A program made the position numbers and the translations under genes. The notes below the pieces were generated by a model. It did no database searches, was not told the DNA's origin, and worked only from the letters and a program-made list of their open reading frames with translations. From the NCBI RefSeq assembly GCF_002917885.1, contig NZ_PQNY01000001.1, forward strand, positions 124,001 to 188,000: a stretch of DNA of 64,000 bases. The letters run 5' to 3'. Shown here in pieces: positions 1 to 8,095 of this stretch (positions within the stretch are counted from its first letter, which is position 1; each line of letters begins with the position of its first letter). This stretch comes from Flavobacterium croceum DSM 17960 (GTDB taxonomy: Bacteria > Bacteroidota > Bacteroidia > Flavobacteriales > Flavobacteriaceae).

Positions 1-354
1 AAAATAACCTAATGTAGCTTCAATTTTTTCGTTTTTGTATTGAGCAAAATACGTTGCAATATTTGCTTTTTCAAATTTTGGATTCAAATTAAGCAATGCT
101 TTATCGTAATATCCTTCTGTTTGAACACCAAAAGTAAAATTTTTAATCTTGTAGTTTACAAACAAATAACTATTGGAACGAAAGGGTTGCTCGGGGTGTT
201 GTGTGGGTAAAAGATTTTCATCAAAAAGATTTTTATCATTAAGGTACCACTGACTGTTATTTTCAAAACCACCAGAAATATTTGATTTTTTTTCTTGCGC
301 CATAACAGTTCCCAATGATAATAGTAGAGAACAAAATATTATTTTTTTCTTCAT
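1..354 (-). CDS. DUF6029-like outer-membrane protein, N-terminal part
   Basis: Only the first 118 codons are inside the window; the gene continues past position 1. It begins with a clear signal peptide (MKKKIIFCSLLLSLGTVMAQ), then a region with SGGFENNSQWYLND and alternating aromatic, strand-like stretches (FVNYKIKNFTFGVQTEGYY) typical of an outer-membrane beta-barrel. The opening resembles the Bacteroidota DUF6029 family, recalled from memory. The start codon lies 3 nt after the stop of the upstream thioredoxin gene, so the two are almost certainly co-transcribed. The function is unknown; the neighbours suggest an envelope role. The gene call is firm and the family name is moderate. Confidence 0.75.
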   Translation of the reverse strand, partial: MKKKIIFCSLLLSLGTVMAQEKKSNISGGFENNSQWYLNDKNLFDENLLPTQHPEQPFRSNSYLFVNYKIKNFTFGVQTEGYYDKALLNLNPKFEKANIATYFAQYKNEKIEATLGYF

Positions 355-357
355 TTT

Positions 358-837
358 TTATAATGCTTTTAGCTTAGCTAATAATTCGTTTTCGCTTCCT
401 GGTACATAACCACTTTGTACCAATACTATTTTATTATTTTTTACAACTATAGTATGTGGTATATTTACAATACCTAAACTTCGTTTAAGATCTTGATTAC
501 TATCTAATAGCACGTTAAAACCCCATGCTTTGCCATTTACTAAAGGTTTTATTCTTTTTTGGGTTCTTGTATCATCGGTAGCTACAGCAACAACTTCTAC
601 ATTAATTTCTTTTTTCCAGTCTTCAATTACATCATTCATTTCGTCAAGTTCATTTATACAAGGTGTACACCAAGTAGCCCAAAACGAAAATATATAAATT
701 TTATCTTTTTCACTATAATCGGTTGTAATTGTGTGGTTTTTTCCTTCCAAATCTTTTAAAGAAATGTTGGGCATTTGTGTTTGACACCAATTGTAGGTTG
801 TTACTAGGAGTAATGCAGTTAGAATTATTTTTTTCAT
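358..837 (-). CDS. TlpA/ResA-like periplasmic thioredoxin
   Basis: A 159-residue exported thioredoxin-fold protein. An N-terminal hydrophobic signal (residues 1-18) is followed by a thioredoxin domain with the redox motif W-C57-T-P-C60 in FWATWCTPC, and the cis-proline region NIPHTIVV near residues 126-133. The TlpA/ResA family uses this CxxC to reduce or exchange disulfides outside the cytoplasm. It is first in an operon with the DUF6029-like gene (3 nt gap) and divergent from an Omp28-like lipoprotein that also has a CxxC, so the three may form an envelope redox or secretion group. Substrate unknown. Confidence 0.9.
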   Translation of the reverse strand: MKKIILTALLLVTTYNWCQTQMPNISLKDLEGKNHTITTDYSEKDKIYIFSFWATWCTPCINELDEMNDVIEDWKKEINVEVVAVATDDTRTQKRIKPLVNGKAWGFNVLLDSNQDLKRSLGIVNIPHTIVVKNNKIVLVQSGYVPGSENELLAKLKAL

Positions 838-931
838 TGTTTAGTTATTATTTGTACTACAAATAAATAAAATAAATATTTAATAATTATAATATTTTTC
901 TTTAATTTGCTTATAATAAACCCACAACAAC

Positions 932-1762
932 ATGAACAAATCTTATTTTTTTGGCTTGTTTTTCATCTTTATGGCATTATTTTCTTGTAATGCCCCAAAT
1001 GTTATAGAAAACATTCCTTCAGATTCTGAAACAGCACCACCTATTTCTGGATATTTTAAAAAACGTGTGCTAATTGAAGATTATACAGGTACATGGTGCG
1101 GTAATTGTACTCGTGTTGCCTATGCAATAGATCAAGTTTTTACTAAAACAGACAAAGCCGTTTCGGTGGCTATCCATAATGGAAACGACCCGTATCATTT
1201 CGCTGGAATTCAACCTTTAAAAGAATTGATATTACCAAATTCTGATTTAGAACTACCACAATCTAGATTAAATAGAACGATTGTTTGGACATCGCCAGAA
1301 CCATCAAATGTGCAACAAGCGCTAGATTTAACAGGAAATAATTCAGGATTAGGACTTGCTTTAAATTCTACAGTAACCAACGGAAATATAAACTTAGATG
1401 TTACTATAAAATTTGCTCAAAACTATTCAAATTTAAAGTTGGTGGTTTATTTGCTTGAAGATCATCTTATTTATATGCAACGCAATTATACTTCGTATTA
1501 TAATGGAGTAAACCCGATACCAAATTTTGAGCACAATCATGTATTACGCCAATCGGTTACGAATATTCTAGGCGATCCGCTTTTGGGCAGCTTTACTACA
1601 GGTACTTCTGTAACAAAATCATTTTCTTTTCCAGTTCCTGCCAATGTTTCTAACCCCGAAAATATAAGTTTTGCTGCATTTGTGGTAAATGAAAACAATG
1701 TAGTGGTTAATGTAAGAAACGCACACAAAGGAGAAAGTCAATCGTTTGAACAAAATCCGTAA
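932..1762 (+). CDS. Omp28-related lipoprotein with thioredoxin-like CxxC
   Basis: A 276-residue protein with a lipoprotein signal ending in LFSC (Cys19 the predicted lipidation site), so probably membrane-anchored. After a short linker comes a thioredoxin-like segment with GTWC56-GN-C59, then an Omp28-type beta-rich C-terminal half. Omp28 proteins are Bacteroidota outer-membrane lipoproteins of poorly known function. It is transcribed divergently from the TlpA-like gene and ends at a strong terminator, so it is a single-gene unit. The CxxC suggests thiol-disulfide chemistry, but this is inference. Confidence 0.85.
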   Translation: MNKSYFFGLFFIFMALFSCNAPNVIENIPSDSETAPPISGYFKKRVLIEDYTGTWCGNCTRVAYAIDQVFTKTDKAVSVAIHNGNDPYHFAGIQPLKELILPNSDLELPQSRLNRTIVWTSPEPSNVQQALDLTGNNSGLGLALNSTVTNGNINLDVTIKFAQNYSNLKLVVYLLEDHLIYMQRNYTSYYNGVNPIPNFEHNHVLRQSVTNILGDPLLGSFTTGTSVTKSFSFPVPANVSNPENISFAAFVVNENNVVVNVRNAHKGESQSFEQNP

Positions 1763-1784
1763 GAAATAATTAAAAACATACGTT

Positions 1785-1816
1785 AAAGACTGCCTTTTTT
1801 AAGCAGTCTTTTTTTT
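1785..1816 (+). terminator. Intrinsic terminator after the Omp28-like gene
   Basis: A 9-bp perfect stem (AAAGACTGC paired with GCAGTCTTT) with a 9-nt loop and a following T run, 22 nt after the stop codon. Confidence 0.85.
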
Positions 1817-1817
1817 G

Positions 1818-1825
1818 TAAATTTG
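1818..1825 (+). promoter_or_regulatory. -7 promoter box TAAATTTG
   Basis: Perfect match to the Bacteroidota sigma -7 element TAnnTTTG, 20 nt before the ATG of the next gene and just after the preceding terminator. No convincing -33 TTG. Confidence 0.55.
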
Positions 1826-1844
1826 TATTTAAATATATTTTGTA

Positions 1845-2603
1845 ATGTCCAATTTAGGCACTATTTCTGTACAAAAAAATGATAAAGTTGCTACAATAAC
1901 TTTTTTTCACCCTTCTGGAAATTCATTTCCTAGTGTGTTGTTGCAAAAACTTACAGATGCCATATCCCAATTATCCAACGACGCCTCGGTACATTGTATT
2001 GTACTGCAAAGCACCGGAAAAATATTTTGTTCAGGCGCTTCGTTTGATGAGTTACTGGCAATACAAGATTTTGATATGGGTAAAAAATTCTTTTCTGGAT
2101 TTGCTCAAGTAATCAATGCCATGAGAACCTGCAACAAAATTATTATTGGTAAAGTACAAGGTAAAGCAGTAGGTGGCGGGGTAGGATTAGCGTCTGCTTG
2201 CGATTACACAATTGCACATATAGACTCGAGCATCAAACTATCGGAAATCGCAATCGGTATTGGTCCATTTGTAATAGAGCCCGCAGTATCTAGAAAAATA
2301 GGGCTTGCAGCAATGAGCACATTAACCCTTAATCCAAATCAATGGTATACAGCATCTTGGGCTTTTGAAAAAGGATTATTTACAAAGGTTTTTGACACAC
2401 AAGAAGAATTGGATAACTACACAGATAATTTTGCTCAAGAATTTTCAAATTACAACCCAGAAGCCTTAACAGATATTAAAAGAGTTTTATGGGAAAACAC
2501 GTCGCATTGGGATAAACTATTGTATGAAAGAGCTGCATTATCTGGAAAATTGGTTCTTTCCGATTTTACCAAAAACGCATTAAAACAATTTAAAAAACAG
2601 TAA
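1845..2603 (+). CDS. Enoyl-CoA hydratase/isomerase family protein
   Basis: A 252-residue crotonase-fold protein. The two oxyanion-hole segments are visible: FCSGASFDEL (about residues 61-70) and GKAVGGGVGLASACDY (about 106-121). The downstream active-site stretch reads LSEIAIGIGPFVIEP, where the usual PGAGGTQ/PGYGGTQ is replaced by IGPFVIEP. That makes it a divergent subfamily, possibly methylglutaconyl-CoA hydratase-like, rather than classical FadB/PaaF. It would hydrate or isomerise an acyl-CoA in fatty-acid or branched-chain amino-acid breakdown. It is followed at 1 nt by a small membrane-protein gene and then queD, apparently in one transcript. Confidence 0.85.
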   Translation: MSNLGTISVQKNDKVATITFFHPSGNSFPSVLLQKLTDAISQLSNDASVHCIVLQSTGKIFCSGASFDELLAIQDFDMGKKFFSGFAQVINAMRTCNKIIIGKVQGKAVGGGVGLASACDYTIAHIDSSIKLSEIAIGIGPFVIEPAVSRKIGLAAMSTLTLNPNQWYTASWAFEKGLFTKVFDTQEELDNYTDNFAQEFSNYNPEALTDIKRVLWENTSHWDKLLYERAALSGKLVLSDFTKNALKQFKKQ

Positions 2604-2604
2604 A

Positions 2605-2778
2605 ATGAATTTTATTTCATTATTATTTTTACAAGTAGATATTGATAAAAAAATAAAAGAAGCACCCAACGGGAATTATCAAACAGGTATATTAATAGGT
2701 TCTTTACTTCCTTATGTAATATTAGTAGGGTTGGCATATTTGATTTATTATTGGGCAAAGAAAAAAAACAAAGAATAG
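2605..2778 (+). CDS. Small single-span membrane protein, 57 aa
   Basis: A short ORF beginning 1 nt after the enoyl-CoA hydratase stop and ending 7 nt before queD. It begins MNFISLLFLQ, has a polar middle (residues 11-26), then one hydrophobic segment from about residue 28 to 50 (ILIGSLLPYVILVGLAYLIY), and a basic tail WAKKKNKE that would stay in the cytoplasm. Tight packing between two genes on the same strand and a normal initiation context support a real gene. I do not recognise the family and can give no function. Confidence 0.65.
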   Translation: MNFISLLFLQVDIDKKIKEAPNGNYQTGILIGSLLPYVILVGLAYLIYYWAKKKNKE

Positions 2779-2785
2779 AAGTAGA

Positions 2786-3244
2786 ATGCAACAAAAAATA
2801 CGAATTACCAAAATATTTAATTTTGAAACAGGGCATGCCTTATATGGTTATGATGGAAAGTGTAAAAATGTGCACGGGCATAGCTATAAATTGTTTGTAA
2901 CCGTTATAGGTGTACCTATTCATGACACATCTCATGTAAAATACGGAATGGTTATAGATTTTTCGGATTTAAAAAAGATAGTTAAAGAAGAAATTGTTGA
3001 TGTTTTTGACCATGCTACTGTTTTTAACCAAAACACGCCTCATATAGAGCTAGCACACGAACTTAAACAAAGAGGACATCATGTTATTTTGGTAAATTAC
3101 CAACCTACTTCGGAGAACATGGTTATAGATTTTGCAAAAAAAATACAAAGTAGATTACCGCAAGACATTGTATTATATTCATTAAAATTACAAGAAACAG
3201 AGAGTTCTTTTGCCGAGTGGTATGCAGAAGATAACACATTGTAA
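2786..3244 (+). CDS. queD: 6-carboxytetrahydropterin synthase (QueD/PTPS family)
   Basis: A 152-residue T-fold enzyme. It would turn 7,8-dihydroneopterin triphosphate into 6-carboxy-5,6,7,8-tetrahydropterin, the second step of queuosine/7-deazaguanine synthesis. The zinc ligands are visible as H17 (FETGHAL) and H30/H32 (VHGHSY), and the catalytic cysteine as C26 (GKCKNVHGH). The C-terminal LQETESSFAEWY carries the substrate-binding glutamate. It is last in a three-gene run and is followed by a bidirectional terminator. Other PTPS-family activities cannot be fully excluded, but the C-x3-HGH arrangement favours QueD. Confidence 0.92.
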   Translation: MQQKIRITKIFNFETGHALYGYDGKCKNVHGHSYKLFVTVIGVPIHDTSHVKYGMVIDFSDLKKIVKEEIVDVFDHATVFNQNTPHIELAHELKQRGHHVILVNYQPTSENMVIDFAKKIQSRLPQDIVLYSLKLQETESSFAEWYAEDNTL

Positions 3245-3251
3245 TAAAAAC

Positions 3252-3280
3252 AAAAACCTCTCAAATTGAGAGGTTTTTTT
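3252..3280. terminator. Bidirectional terminator between queD and the tRNA
   Basis: A stem of AAAACCTCTCAA with TTGAGAGGTTTT and a very short loop, with a T run on the plus side and an A run on the other. It can end queD from the left and the tRNA transcript from the right. Confidence 0.85.
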
Positions 3281-3281
3281 G

Positions 3282-3355
3282 TGGTCCCACCTGGGCTCGA
3301 ACCAGGGACCACCTGATTATGAGTCAGGTGCTCTAACCAACTGAGCTATAGGACC
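3282..3355 (-). tRNA. tRNA with CAT anticodon, probably tRNA-Ile2 (lysidine type) rather than Met
   Basis: A 74-nt cloverleaf. Acceptor GGTCCTA pairs with TGGGACC plus discriminator A; D arm GCTC/GAGC; anticodon arm CCTGA-CTCATAA-TCAGG; T arm CCTGG-TTCGAGC-CCAGG. The anticodon is CAT and CCA is not encoded. The acceptor has C4-G69 and C5-G68, the pairs that the E. coli tRNA-Ile lysidine synthetase TilS uses to tell tRNA-Ile2 from elongator tRNA-Met (which has U4-A69 and A5-U68 there). The variable loop and T arm also look more like Ile2. An automatic call may read Met. It stands alone between queD and the epimerase gene. Confidence 0.9.
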
Positions 3356-3420
3356 CAATAAGCTATTGCTTATTTTGAGGTTGCAATATTACTGTATTTT
3401 TTTGTAATCTACAAATATTT

Positions 3421-3822
3421 TTAAGCAATTTCTTGACAAAGTTCTATTAAAACACCATTGGTACTTTTTGGGTGTAAAAAAGCAACAAGTTTATTATCGG
3501 CGCCTTTTTTGGGTACTTCATTCAATACAATAAAACCCTCATCTTTTAAACGTTTGATTTCTTGAATGATATCTTCTACATCAAAAGCAATATGGTGTAT
3601 GCCTTCGCCTTTTTTTTCTATAAATTTTGCTATTGGGCTTTCGGCATTAGTGGCTTCTAGTAATTCTATTTTATTTGGACCATTCATAAAAAAAGAAGTT
3701 TTTACACCTTCGCTCGCCACTTCTTCTTCTTTGTAGGCGGGTGCTCCAAATAGTTTTTCAAAAATTTTATTGGAAACAGCTAAATCTTTTACTGCAATAC
3801 CAATGTGTTCTATTTTTCTCAT
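3421..3822 (-). CDS. mce: Methylmalonyl-CoA epimerase
   Basis: A 133-residue VOC-fold protein that interconverts the (R) and (S) forms of methylmalonyl-CoA, linking propionyl-CoA to succinyl-CoA. Two beta-alpha-beta modules are visible: RKIEHIGIAVKDL at the start and GIHHIAFDVEDI in the middle, with likely metal ligands H6, E53, H76 and E127 (LIELC). The start is placed at MRKIEHIG because the family begins there; a longer reading frame upstream runs into the serS terminator. The gene sits downstream of serS but behind its own terminator, so it is probably transcribed separately. Confidence 0.92.
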   Translation of the reverse strand: MRKIEHIGIAVKDLAVSNKIFEKLFGAPAYKEEEVASEGVKTSFFMNGPNKIELLEATNAESPIAKFIEKKGEGIHHIAFDVEDIIQEIKRLKDEGFIVLNEVPKKGADNKLVAFLHPKSTNGVLIELCQEIA

Positions 3823-3855
3823 AAAAATGTACTTTATGCAAAGTTCGTTATTATT

Positions 3856-3885
3856 AAAAAAAAGCCTCAATCAAGAGGCGTTTTT
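3856..3885 (-). terminator. serS terminator
   Basis: Directly after the serS stop codon on the minus strand: a GCCTC/GAGGC stem with a TTGATT loop, then eight T residues. Confidence 0.85.
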
Positions 3886-5157
3886 TTAGTTTATAATGTC
3901 AAAACCTGTATATTTTCTTAAAACTTCGGGTACAACAATACCTTCGGGCGTTTGATAATTTTCTAAAATACCAGCTAAAACTCTTGGTAATGCTAATGAA
4001 CTTCCATTTAAAGTATGTGCTAGTTGGGTTTTACCTTCTTTGTTTTTGTAGCGCAATTTAAGTCTATTGGCTTGGAAAGTCTCAAAGTTTGAAACAGACG
4101 AAATCTCCAACCAACGCTCTTGTGCTGTTGAATAGACTTCAAAATCGTAAGTAAGCGCCGATGCAAAACTCATATCGCCACCGCATAGTCTTAAAATTCT
4201 GTACGGTAACTTTAATTCACGCATAATGGTTTTTACATGTTCTACCATTCCGTCTAAAGCTTCATACGATTTTTCAGGATGTTCTATGCGTACTATTTCT
4301 ACTTTGTCAAATTGATGCAAACGGTTTAAACCTCTTACATGAGCTCCGTATGATCCCGCTTCTCTACGAAAACAAGGTGTATAACCTGTGCAACATATAG
4401 GTAAATCATTTTCGTTTAAAATTACATCTCTAAATATATTGGTAACAGGCACTTCGGCTGTCGGAATTAAATACAAATTATCTGCTGTTACATGATACAT
4501 TTGTCCTTCTTTATCGGGTAATTGCCCCGTTCCAAAACCAGAGGCTTCATTAACCATGTGAGGCACTTGAAATTCTTGATATCCTGCTTCTGTATTTTTG
4601 TCTAAAAAATAAGTGATAAGAGCTCGTTGTAATTTTGCTCCTTTTCCTTTGTAAACTGGAAATCCAGCACCTGTAATTTTTACACCCAATTCAAAGTCTA
4701 TAATATCGTATTTTTTTGAAAGTTCCCAATGTGGCAAAGCACCTTCGTGTAGCTGAGGTATTTCTCCTTCTTGAAAAACATTGAGGTTTTCTTCGGGAGT
4801 TTTTCCTTCTGGAACTATTTCGGCAGGCAAATTGGGTAGTAAATACATTTTATCTTGCAAGTTGTTTGCAAATGCATCTAGTTTTTCAGAAAGTTCTTTA
4901 CTTTTTTCTTTAAGTTGAGCTGTTTTTTCTTTGAGAATTTCAGCTTTTGCTTTTTCTCCATTCTTCATCATCTCACCAATGTCTTTGGATAGTTTATTGG
5001 ATTCTGCAAGAATAGTATCTAGTTCAACTTGAGTAGCTCTGCGATTTTCGTCTAGTTGAACCACTTCTTCTACAATAGCTTTGGCGTTAAAATGTTTTTT
5101 TGCCAAGGCTGTAATCACTTTTTCTTGATTTTCTCTAATAAATGCTATCTGTAACAT
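3886..5157 (-). CDS. serS: Seryl-tRNA synthetase
   Basis: A 423-residue class II synthetase that charges tRNA-Ser. The first about 110 residues form the tRNA-binding coiled coil (rich in E, K and L). The catalytic core follows with motif 2 (FRREAGSYGAHVRGLNRLHQF) and motif 3 near the end (NGSSLALPRVLAGILENYQ), plus PTAEVPVTN for serine binding. Length is normal for bacterial SerRS. A -7 box lies 19 nt before the ATG, and the gene is closed by its own terminator, so it is monocistronic. Confidence 0.98.
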   Translation of the reverse strand: MLQIAFIRENQEKVITALAKKHFNAKAIVEEVVQLDENRRATQVELDTILAESNKLSKDIGEMMKNGEKAKAEILKEKTAQLKEKSKELSEKLDAFANNLQDKMYLLPNLPAEIVPEGKTPEENLNVFQEGEIPQLHEGALPHWELSKKYDIIDFELGVKITGAGFPVYKGKGAKLQRALITYFLDKNTEAGYQEFQVPHMVNEASGFGTGQLPDKEGQMYHVTADNLYLIPTAEVPVTNIFRDVILNENDLPICCTGYTPCFRREAGSYGAHVRGLNRLHQFDKVEIVRIEHPEKSYEALDGMVEHVKTIMRELKLPYRILRLCGGDMSFASALTYDFEVYSTAQERWLEISSVSNFETFQANRLKLRYKNKEGKTQLAHTLNGSSLALPRVLAGILENYQTPEGIVVPEVLRKYTGFDIIN

Positions 5158-5176
5158 GGGTTATTATTTAAGGAAA

Positions 5177-5184
5177 CAAAGGTA
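5177..5184 (-). promoter_or_regulatory. -7 box TACCTTTG for serS
   Basis: Matches TAnnTTTG on the minus strand, with 19 nt between the box and the serS ATG. Confidence 0.5.
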
Positions 5185-5230
5185 ATAAAACCAATTTATT
5201 TTGAAGTTTTAGAAATTAAGTTTTTATAAA

Positions 5231-5266
5231 AAATACAAAAGGCTGCTTTTTTTGGAAGCAACCTTT
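5231..5266 (-). terminator. ahcY terminator
   Basis: A stem of AAAGGCTGCTT with AAGCAACCTTT (one mismatch), downstream of ahcY. On the minus strand it is followed by a T-rich tract. Confidence 0.7.
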
Positions 5267-5291
5267 GTAATAATTATTTTTTTAATAAATA

Positions 5292-6608
5292 TTAATATCT
5301 GTAATATTCTGGTTTAAAAGGACCTTTTACCTCTACACCAATATATTGTGCTTGTTCTTGGTTTAATGTTTCCAATTCTACTCCTAATTTTGATAGGTGC
5401 AATTCAGCAACTTTTTCATCAAGATGTTTTGGCAACATATATACTTCGTTTTTATAAGCAGCAGTATTAGTCCATAATTCAATTTGAGCTAAAGTTTGGT
5501 TTGTAAATGAATTACTCATTACAAAACTTGGGTGTCCAGTAGCACAACCTAAGTTTACCAAACGACCTTCTGCCAAGATAATAATATCTTTACCCTCTAC
5601 ATTGTATTTATCTACTTGAGGTTTGATTTCAACTTTAGTAGCACCATAGTTTGCATTTAGCCAAGCCATGTCTATTTCGTTGTCAAAATGACCAATATTA
5701 CATACAATGGTTTTGTCTTTCATGTTTTTAAAATGACGATCTACCACAATGTCTTTATTTCCTGTAGTTGTAATTACAATATCGGCATTGGCAATTACAG
5801 TGTCTAGTTTTTTCACTTCGAAACCGTCCATTGCAGCTTGTAGAGCACAAATAGGGTCAATTTCTGTAACAGTTACTATAGAACCTGCTCCACGGAAAGA
5901 GGCAGCAGTACCTTTACCAACATCTCCATATCCGCATACTATAACTCTTTTACCCGCCAACATTACATCGGTAGCTCTACGAATAGCATCTACAGCACTT
6001 TCTTTACAACCGTATTTGTTGTCAAATTTAGATTTGGTTACCGAGTCATTAACATTGATTGCAGGAATATGTAATGTTCCGTTTTTCATTCTTTCATATA
6101 AACGGTGTACTCCTGTAGTAGTTTCTTCAGACAATCCTTTAATTTCTGCTATAAGCTCTGGGTAACGATCGAAAACCATATTGGTAAGATCTCCACCATC
6201 GTCTAATATCATATTAAGAGGTTTGCGGTCTTCACCAAAGAACAAAGTTTGCTCAATACACCAGTCAAATTCTTGTTCATTCATTCCTTTCCAAGCGTAC
6301 ACAGGAATTCCAGCTGCTGCTATAGCCGCCGCCGCATGATCTTGAGTAGAAAAGATGTTACAAGAACTCCAAGTAACGTCTGCACCAAGAGCAACTAAAG
6401 TTTCTATTAATACAGCGGTTTGAATAGTCATGTGTAAGCATCCTGCTATTCGAGCTCCTTTAAGGGGTTGCGAAGCACCATATTCAGCTCTAAGTGCCAT
6501 TAAACCTGGCATTTCTGCTTCTGCCAATTGAATTTCTTTTCTTCCCCATTCTGCTAGAGAAATATCTTTTACTTTGTAGGCCACATAGGGCATTGTGTTT
6601 GTACTCAT
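5292..6608 (-). CDS. ahcY: Adenosylhomocysteinase
   Basis: A 438-residue enzyme that hydrolyses S-adenosylhomocysteine to homocysteine and adenosine, clearing the by-product of SAM-dependent methylation. The N-terminal catalytic domain has [17 protein letters not shown]. The NAD-binding Rossmann motif is [19 protein letters not shown], and the C-terminal end KPEYYRY is the conserved cofactor-contacting tail. The ATG at 6608 is chosen because one codon further up is TTG and the family begins MSTxTxPYVAYKV. A -7 box lies 36 nt upstream. I looked for a SAH or SAM riboswitch in the short leader and saw none. Confidence 0.97.
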   Translation of the reverse strand: MSTNTMPYVAYKVKDISLAEWGRKEIQLAEAEMPGLMALRAEYGASQPLKGARIAGCLHMTIQTAVLIETLVALGADVTWSSCNIFSTQDHAAAAIAAAGIPVYAWKGMNEQEFDWCIEQTLFFGEDRKPLNMILDDGGDLTNMVFDRYPELIAEIKGLSEETTTGVHRLYERMKNGTLHIPAINVNDSVTKSKFDNKYGCKESAVDAIRRATDVMLAGKRVIVCGYGDVGKGTAASFRGAGSIVTVTEIDPICALQAAMDGFEVKKLDTVIANADIVITTTGNKDIVVDRHFKNMKDKTIVCNIGHFDNEIDMAWLNANYGATKVEIKPQVDKYNVEGKDIIILAEGRLVNLGCATGHPSFVMSNSFTNQTLAQIELWTNTAAYKNEVYMLPKHLDEKVAELHLSKLGVELETLNQEQAQYIGVEVKGPFKPEYYRY

Positions 6609-6643
6609 CAATTTATTAGATTTATTTTTTATAAATACGGGTG

Positions 6644-6651
6644 CAAAATTA
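6644..6651 (-). promoter_or_regulatory. -7 box TAATTTTG for ahcY
   Basis: Matches TAnnTTTG on the minus strand, 35 nt before the ahcY ATG. Confidence 0.5.
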
Positions 6652-6745
6652 CAAAATAAGTTTCTTATTCTATATAAAATAAGAACGATTTATATTTTGT
6701 TTAACCTGATAAAGTACTGATAAAGAAATAAATAATAATAACACT

Positions 6746-7612
6746 TTATTTTTTGTTCGATAAATACACACCAATAAGAATTACAAAAGCACCTATATAT
6801 TGTATAAATGTTAAAGATTCACGATTAAAAAAGCCCCATACGCACGCTACAATAGGTATTAAATAAGTTACCGAAGAAGCAAATATTGGAGAAGATATTT
6901 GTATTAGTTTAAAATAAACAATATTGGCTATTCCGGTTCCTAAAACAGCAAGCAACAATACATATTGTAGAGAAGTTTGAGTGTTTTGTAACTGAATTTT
7001 TTCAAAAAAATCTGTAAACAACAATATTACAAAGGCAGGAATAGATAGAACAGTAAAATTTCCTGTGGTAATGCTTATGGGTTTTACATCGGAAAGGTAT
7101 TTTTTTATCAAATTTATATTTACAGCGTAACATATAGAGGCAAGCACCACCAACAAAGAATAGTAAATGTTTTTTGAACTCCCAGCTTGATTACCTCCTA
7201 AAATTAATGTTAGAATGCCCAAAAGTCCAATAAGAATACCCAAAGATTGATTTCTTTTGAAAGTAAATCCAAAACCCAAAACCCCAATTAATAGTGTGTT
7301 TAAAGGAGTAAGCGAATTAAGTATAGAAGCGATGGAACTACTTACTTGAGTTTCGGCAATAGCAAATAAATAGGCAGGAAAAAAAGTACCCATAAAACCC
7401 GTTAATGCTATATATTTCCATTGATGTAACCGAATGGTATAGATACTTTTAAAGCCAATAATCCATAAAAAAAGAGCCGAAAATATAATCCGCATCGAGC
7501 CTAGTTCTATGGCAGACAAACCATGAAGCCCTTTAAAAATTAAGATAAAAGAACTTCCCCATACAAGTGCGAGTCCTATTAATAAAATCCATTTTAATTT
7601 ATTTGTTGGCAT
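6746..7612 (-). CDS. EamA/DMT-superfamily transporter
   Basis: A 288-residue integral membrane protein with about ten hydrophobic helices in two EamA repeats. The first begins ILLIGLALVWGSSFILIFKG, with the typical WGSSF motif; the second begins near ICYAVNINLIKKY (about residue 160). EamA/RhaT-family members export or import small metabolites across the inner membrane. The substrate cannot be read from sequence. It stands alone on the minus strand, divergent from the heavy-metal-domain lipoprotein. Confidence 0.9.
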   Translation of the reverse strand: MPTNKLKWILLIGLALVWGSSFILIFKGLHGLSAIELGSMRIIFSALFLWIIGFKSIYTIRLHQWKYIALTGFMGTFFPAYLFAIAETQVSSSIASILNSLTPLNTLLIGVLGFGFTFKRNQSLGILIGLLGILTLILGGNQAGSSKNIYYSLLVVLASICYAVNINLIKKYLSDVKPISITTGNFTVLSIPAFVILLFTDFFEKIQLQNTQTSLQYVLLLAVLGTGIANIVYFKLIQISSPIFASSVTYLIPIVACVWGFFNRESLTFIQYIGAFVILIGVYLSNKK

Positions 7613-7645
7613 ACTAAATAATTACAAGTACAAATTTGATGCTTT

Positions 7646-7678
7646 TTGTGCAGATGCAAATATAATGTAGTAAATTTG
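7646..7678 (+). promoter_or_regulatory. Promoter: TTG, 22-nt spacer, TAAATTTG
   Basis: Both halves of the flavobacterial promoter are present: TTG at 7646-7648 and a perfect TAnnTTTG at 7671-7678, 17 nt before the ATG of the heavy-metal-domain lipoprotein. Confidence 0.65.
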
Positions 7679-7695
7679 TATAAAAATTAAACATT

Positions 7696-8076
7696 ATGAA
7701 GTTAGCAACTATTTTAACAACAGTTCTTTTAAGTTCTATTCTATTTGTAGGTTGTAAAAACGAAGCAAAAAAACCAATTCCTCAAAATAAAGTAGCAGCC
7801 GAAAAAAAAGCCAAAACACCAGCTACTAAACCAGAAACCATAACGTTTCATATAGAGGGCATGACATGCGCTATTGGGTGTGCCAAAACAATAGAAGACA
7901 AATTAAACGAAACAGATGGAATTCAAGATGCAAAAGTAGATTTTGACAAACAAGAAGCCGTAGTTCATTTTGATTTGGATAAACTCTCTACAGATGATAT
8001 TAAAAAATTGGTAGAATCTACCGCCGATGGTAAAAGCTATAAAGTATCAGATATTAAAACTGCAGAAAAAAAGTAA
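7696..8076 (+). CDS. Lipoprotein with heavy-metal-associated (HMA) domain
   Basis: A 126-residue protein with a lipoprotein signal ending FVGC (Cys20), a Lys/Ala/Pro linker (about 25-45), then one HMA ferredoxin-like domain. The metal site is MTCAIGC, a CxxxC spacing instead of the usual CxxC of CopZ/MerP, with the IEGM lead-in conserved. The C-terminal region SYKVSDIKTAEKK matches the end of an HMA fold. It probably binds Cu(I) or another soft metal on the envelope side. No P-type ATPase gene is nearby. A good promoter precedes it and a terminator follows, so it is a single-gene unit. Confidence 0.88.
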   Translation: MKLATILTTVLLSSILFVGCKNEAKKPIPQNKVAAEKKAKTPATKPETITFHIEGMTCAIGCAKTIEDKLNETDGIQDAKVDFDKQEAVVHFDLDKLSTDDIKKLVESTADGKSYKVSDIKTAEKK

Positions 8077-8095
8077 AACACCAGAACAATCAGTA

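Noticed and set aside
2612..2836. Minus-strand ORF of 74 residues
   Set aside because: It is antisense to the small membrane protein and the start of queD; composition is that of an AT-rich shadow frame.
5749..6165. 138-residue plus-strand ORF inside ahcY
   Set aside because: It lies wholly within a clear ahcY coding sequence and its residues show no family signature; shadow frame.
6609..6745. SAH or SAM riboswitch upstream of ahcY
   Set aside because: The leader of about 30 nt is too short and shows no pseudoknot or conserved core.
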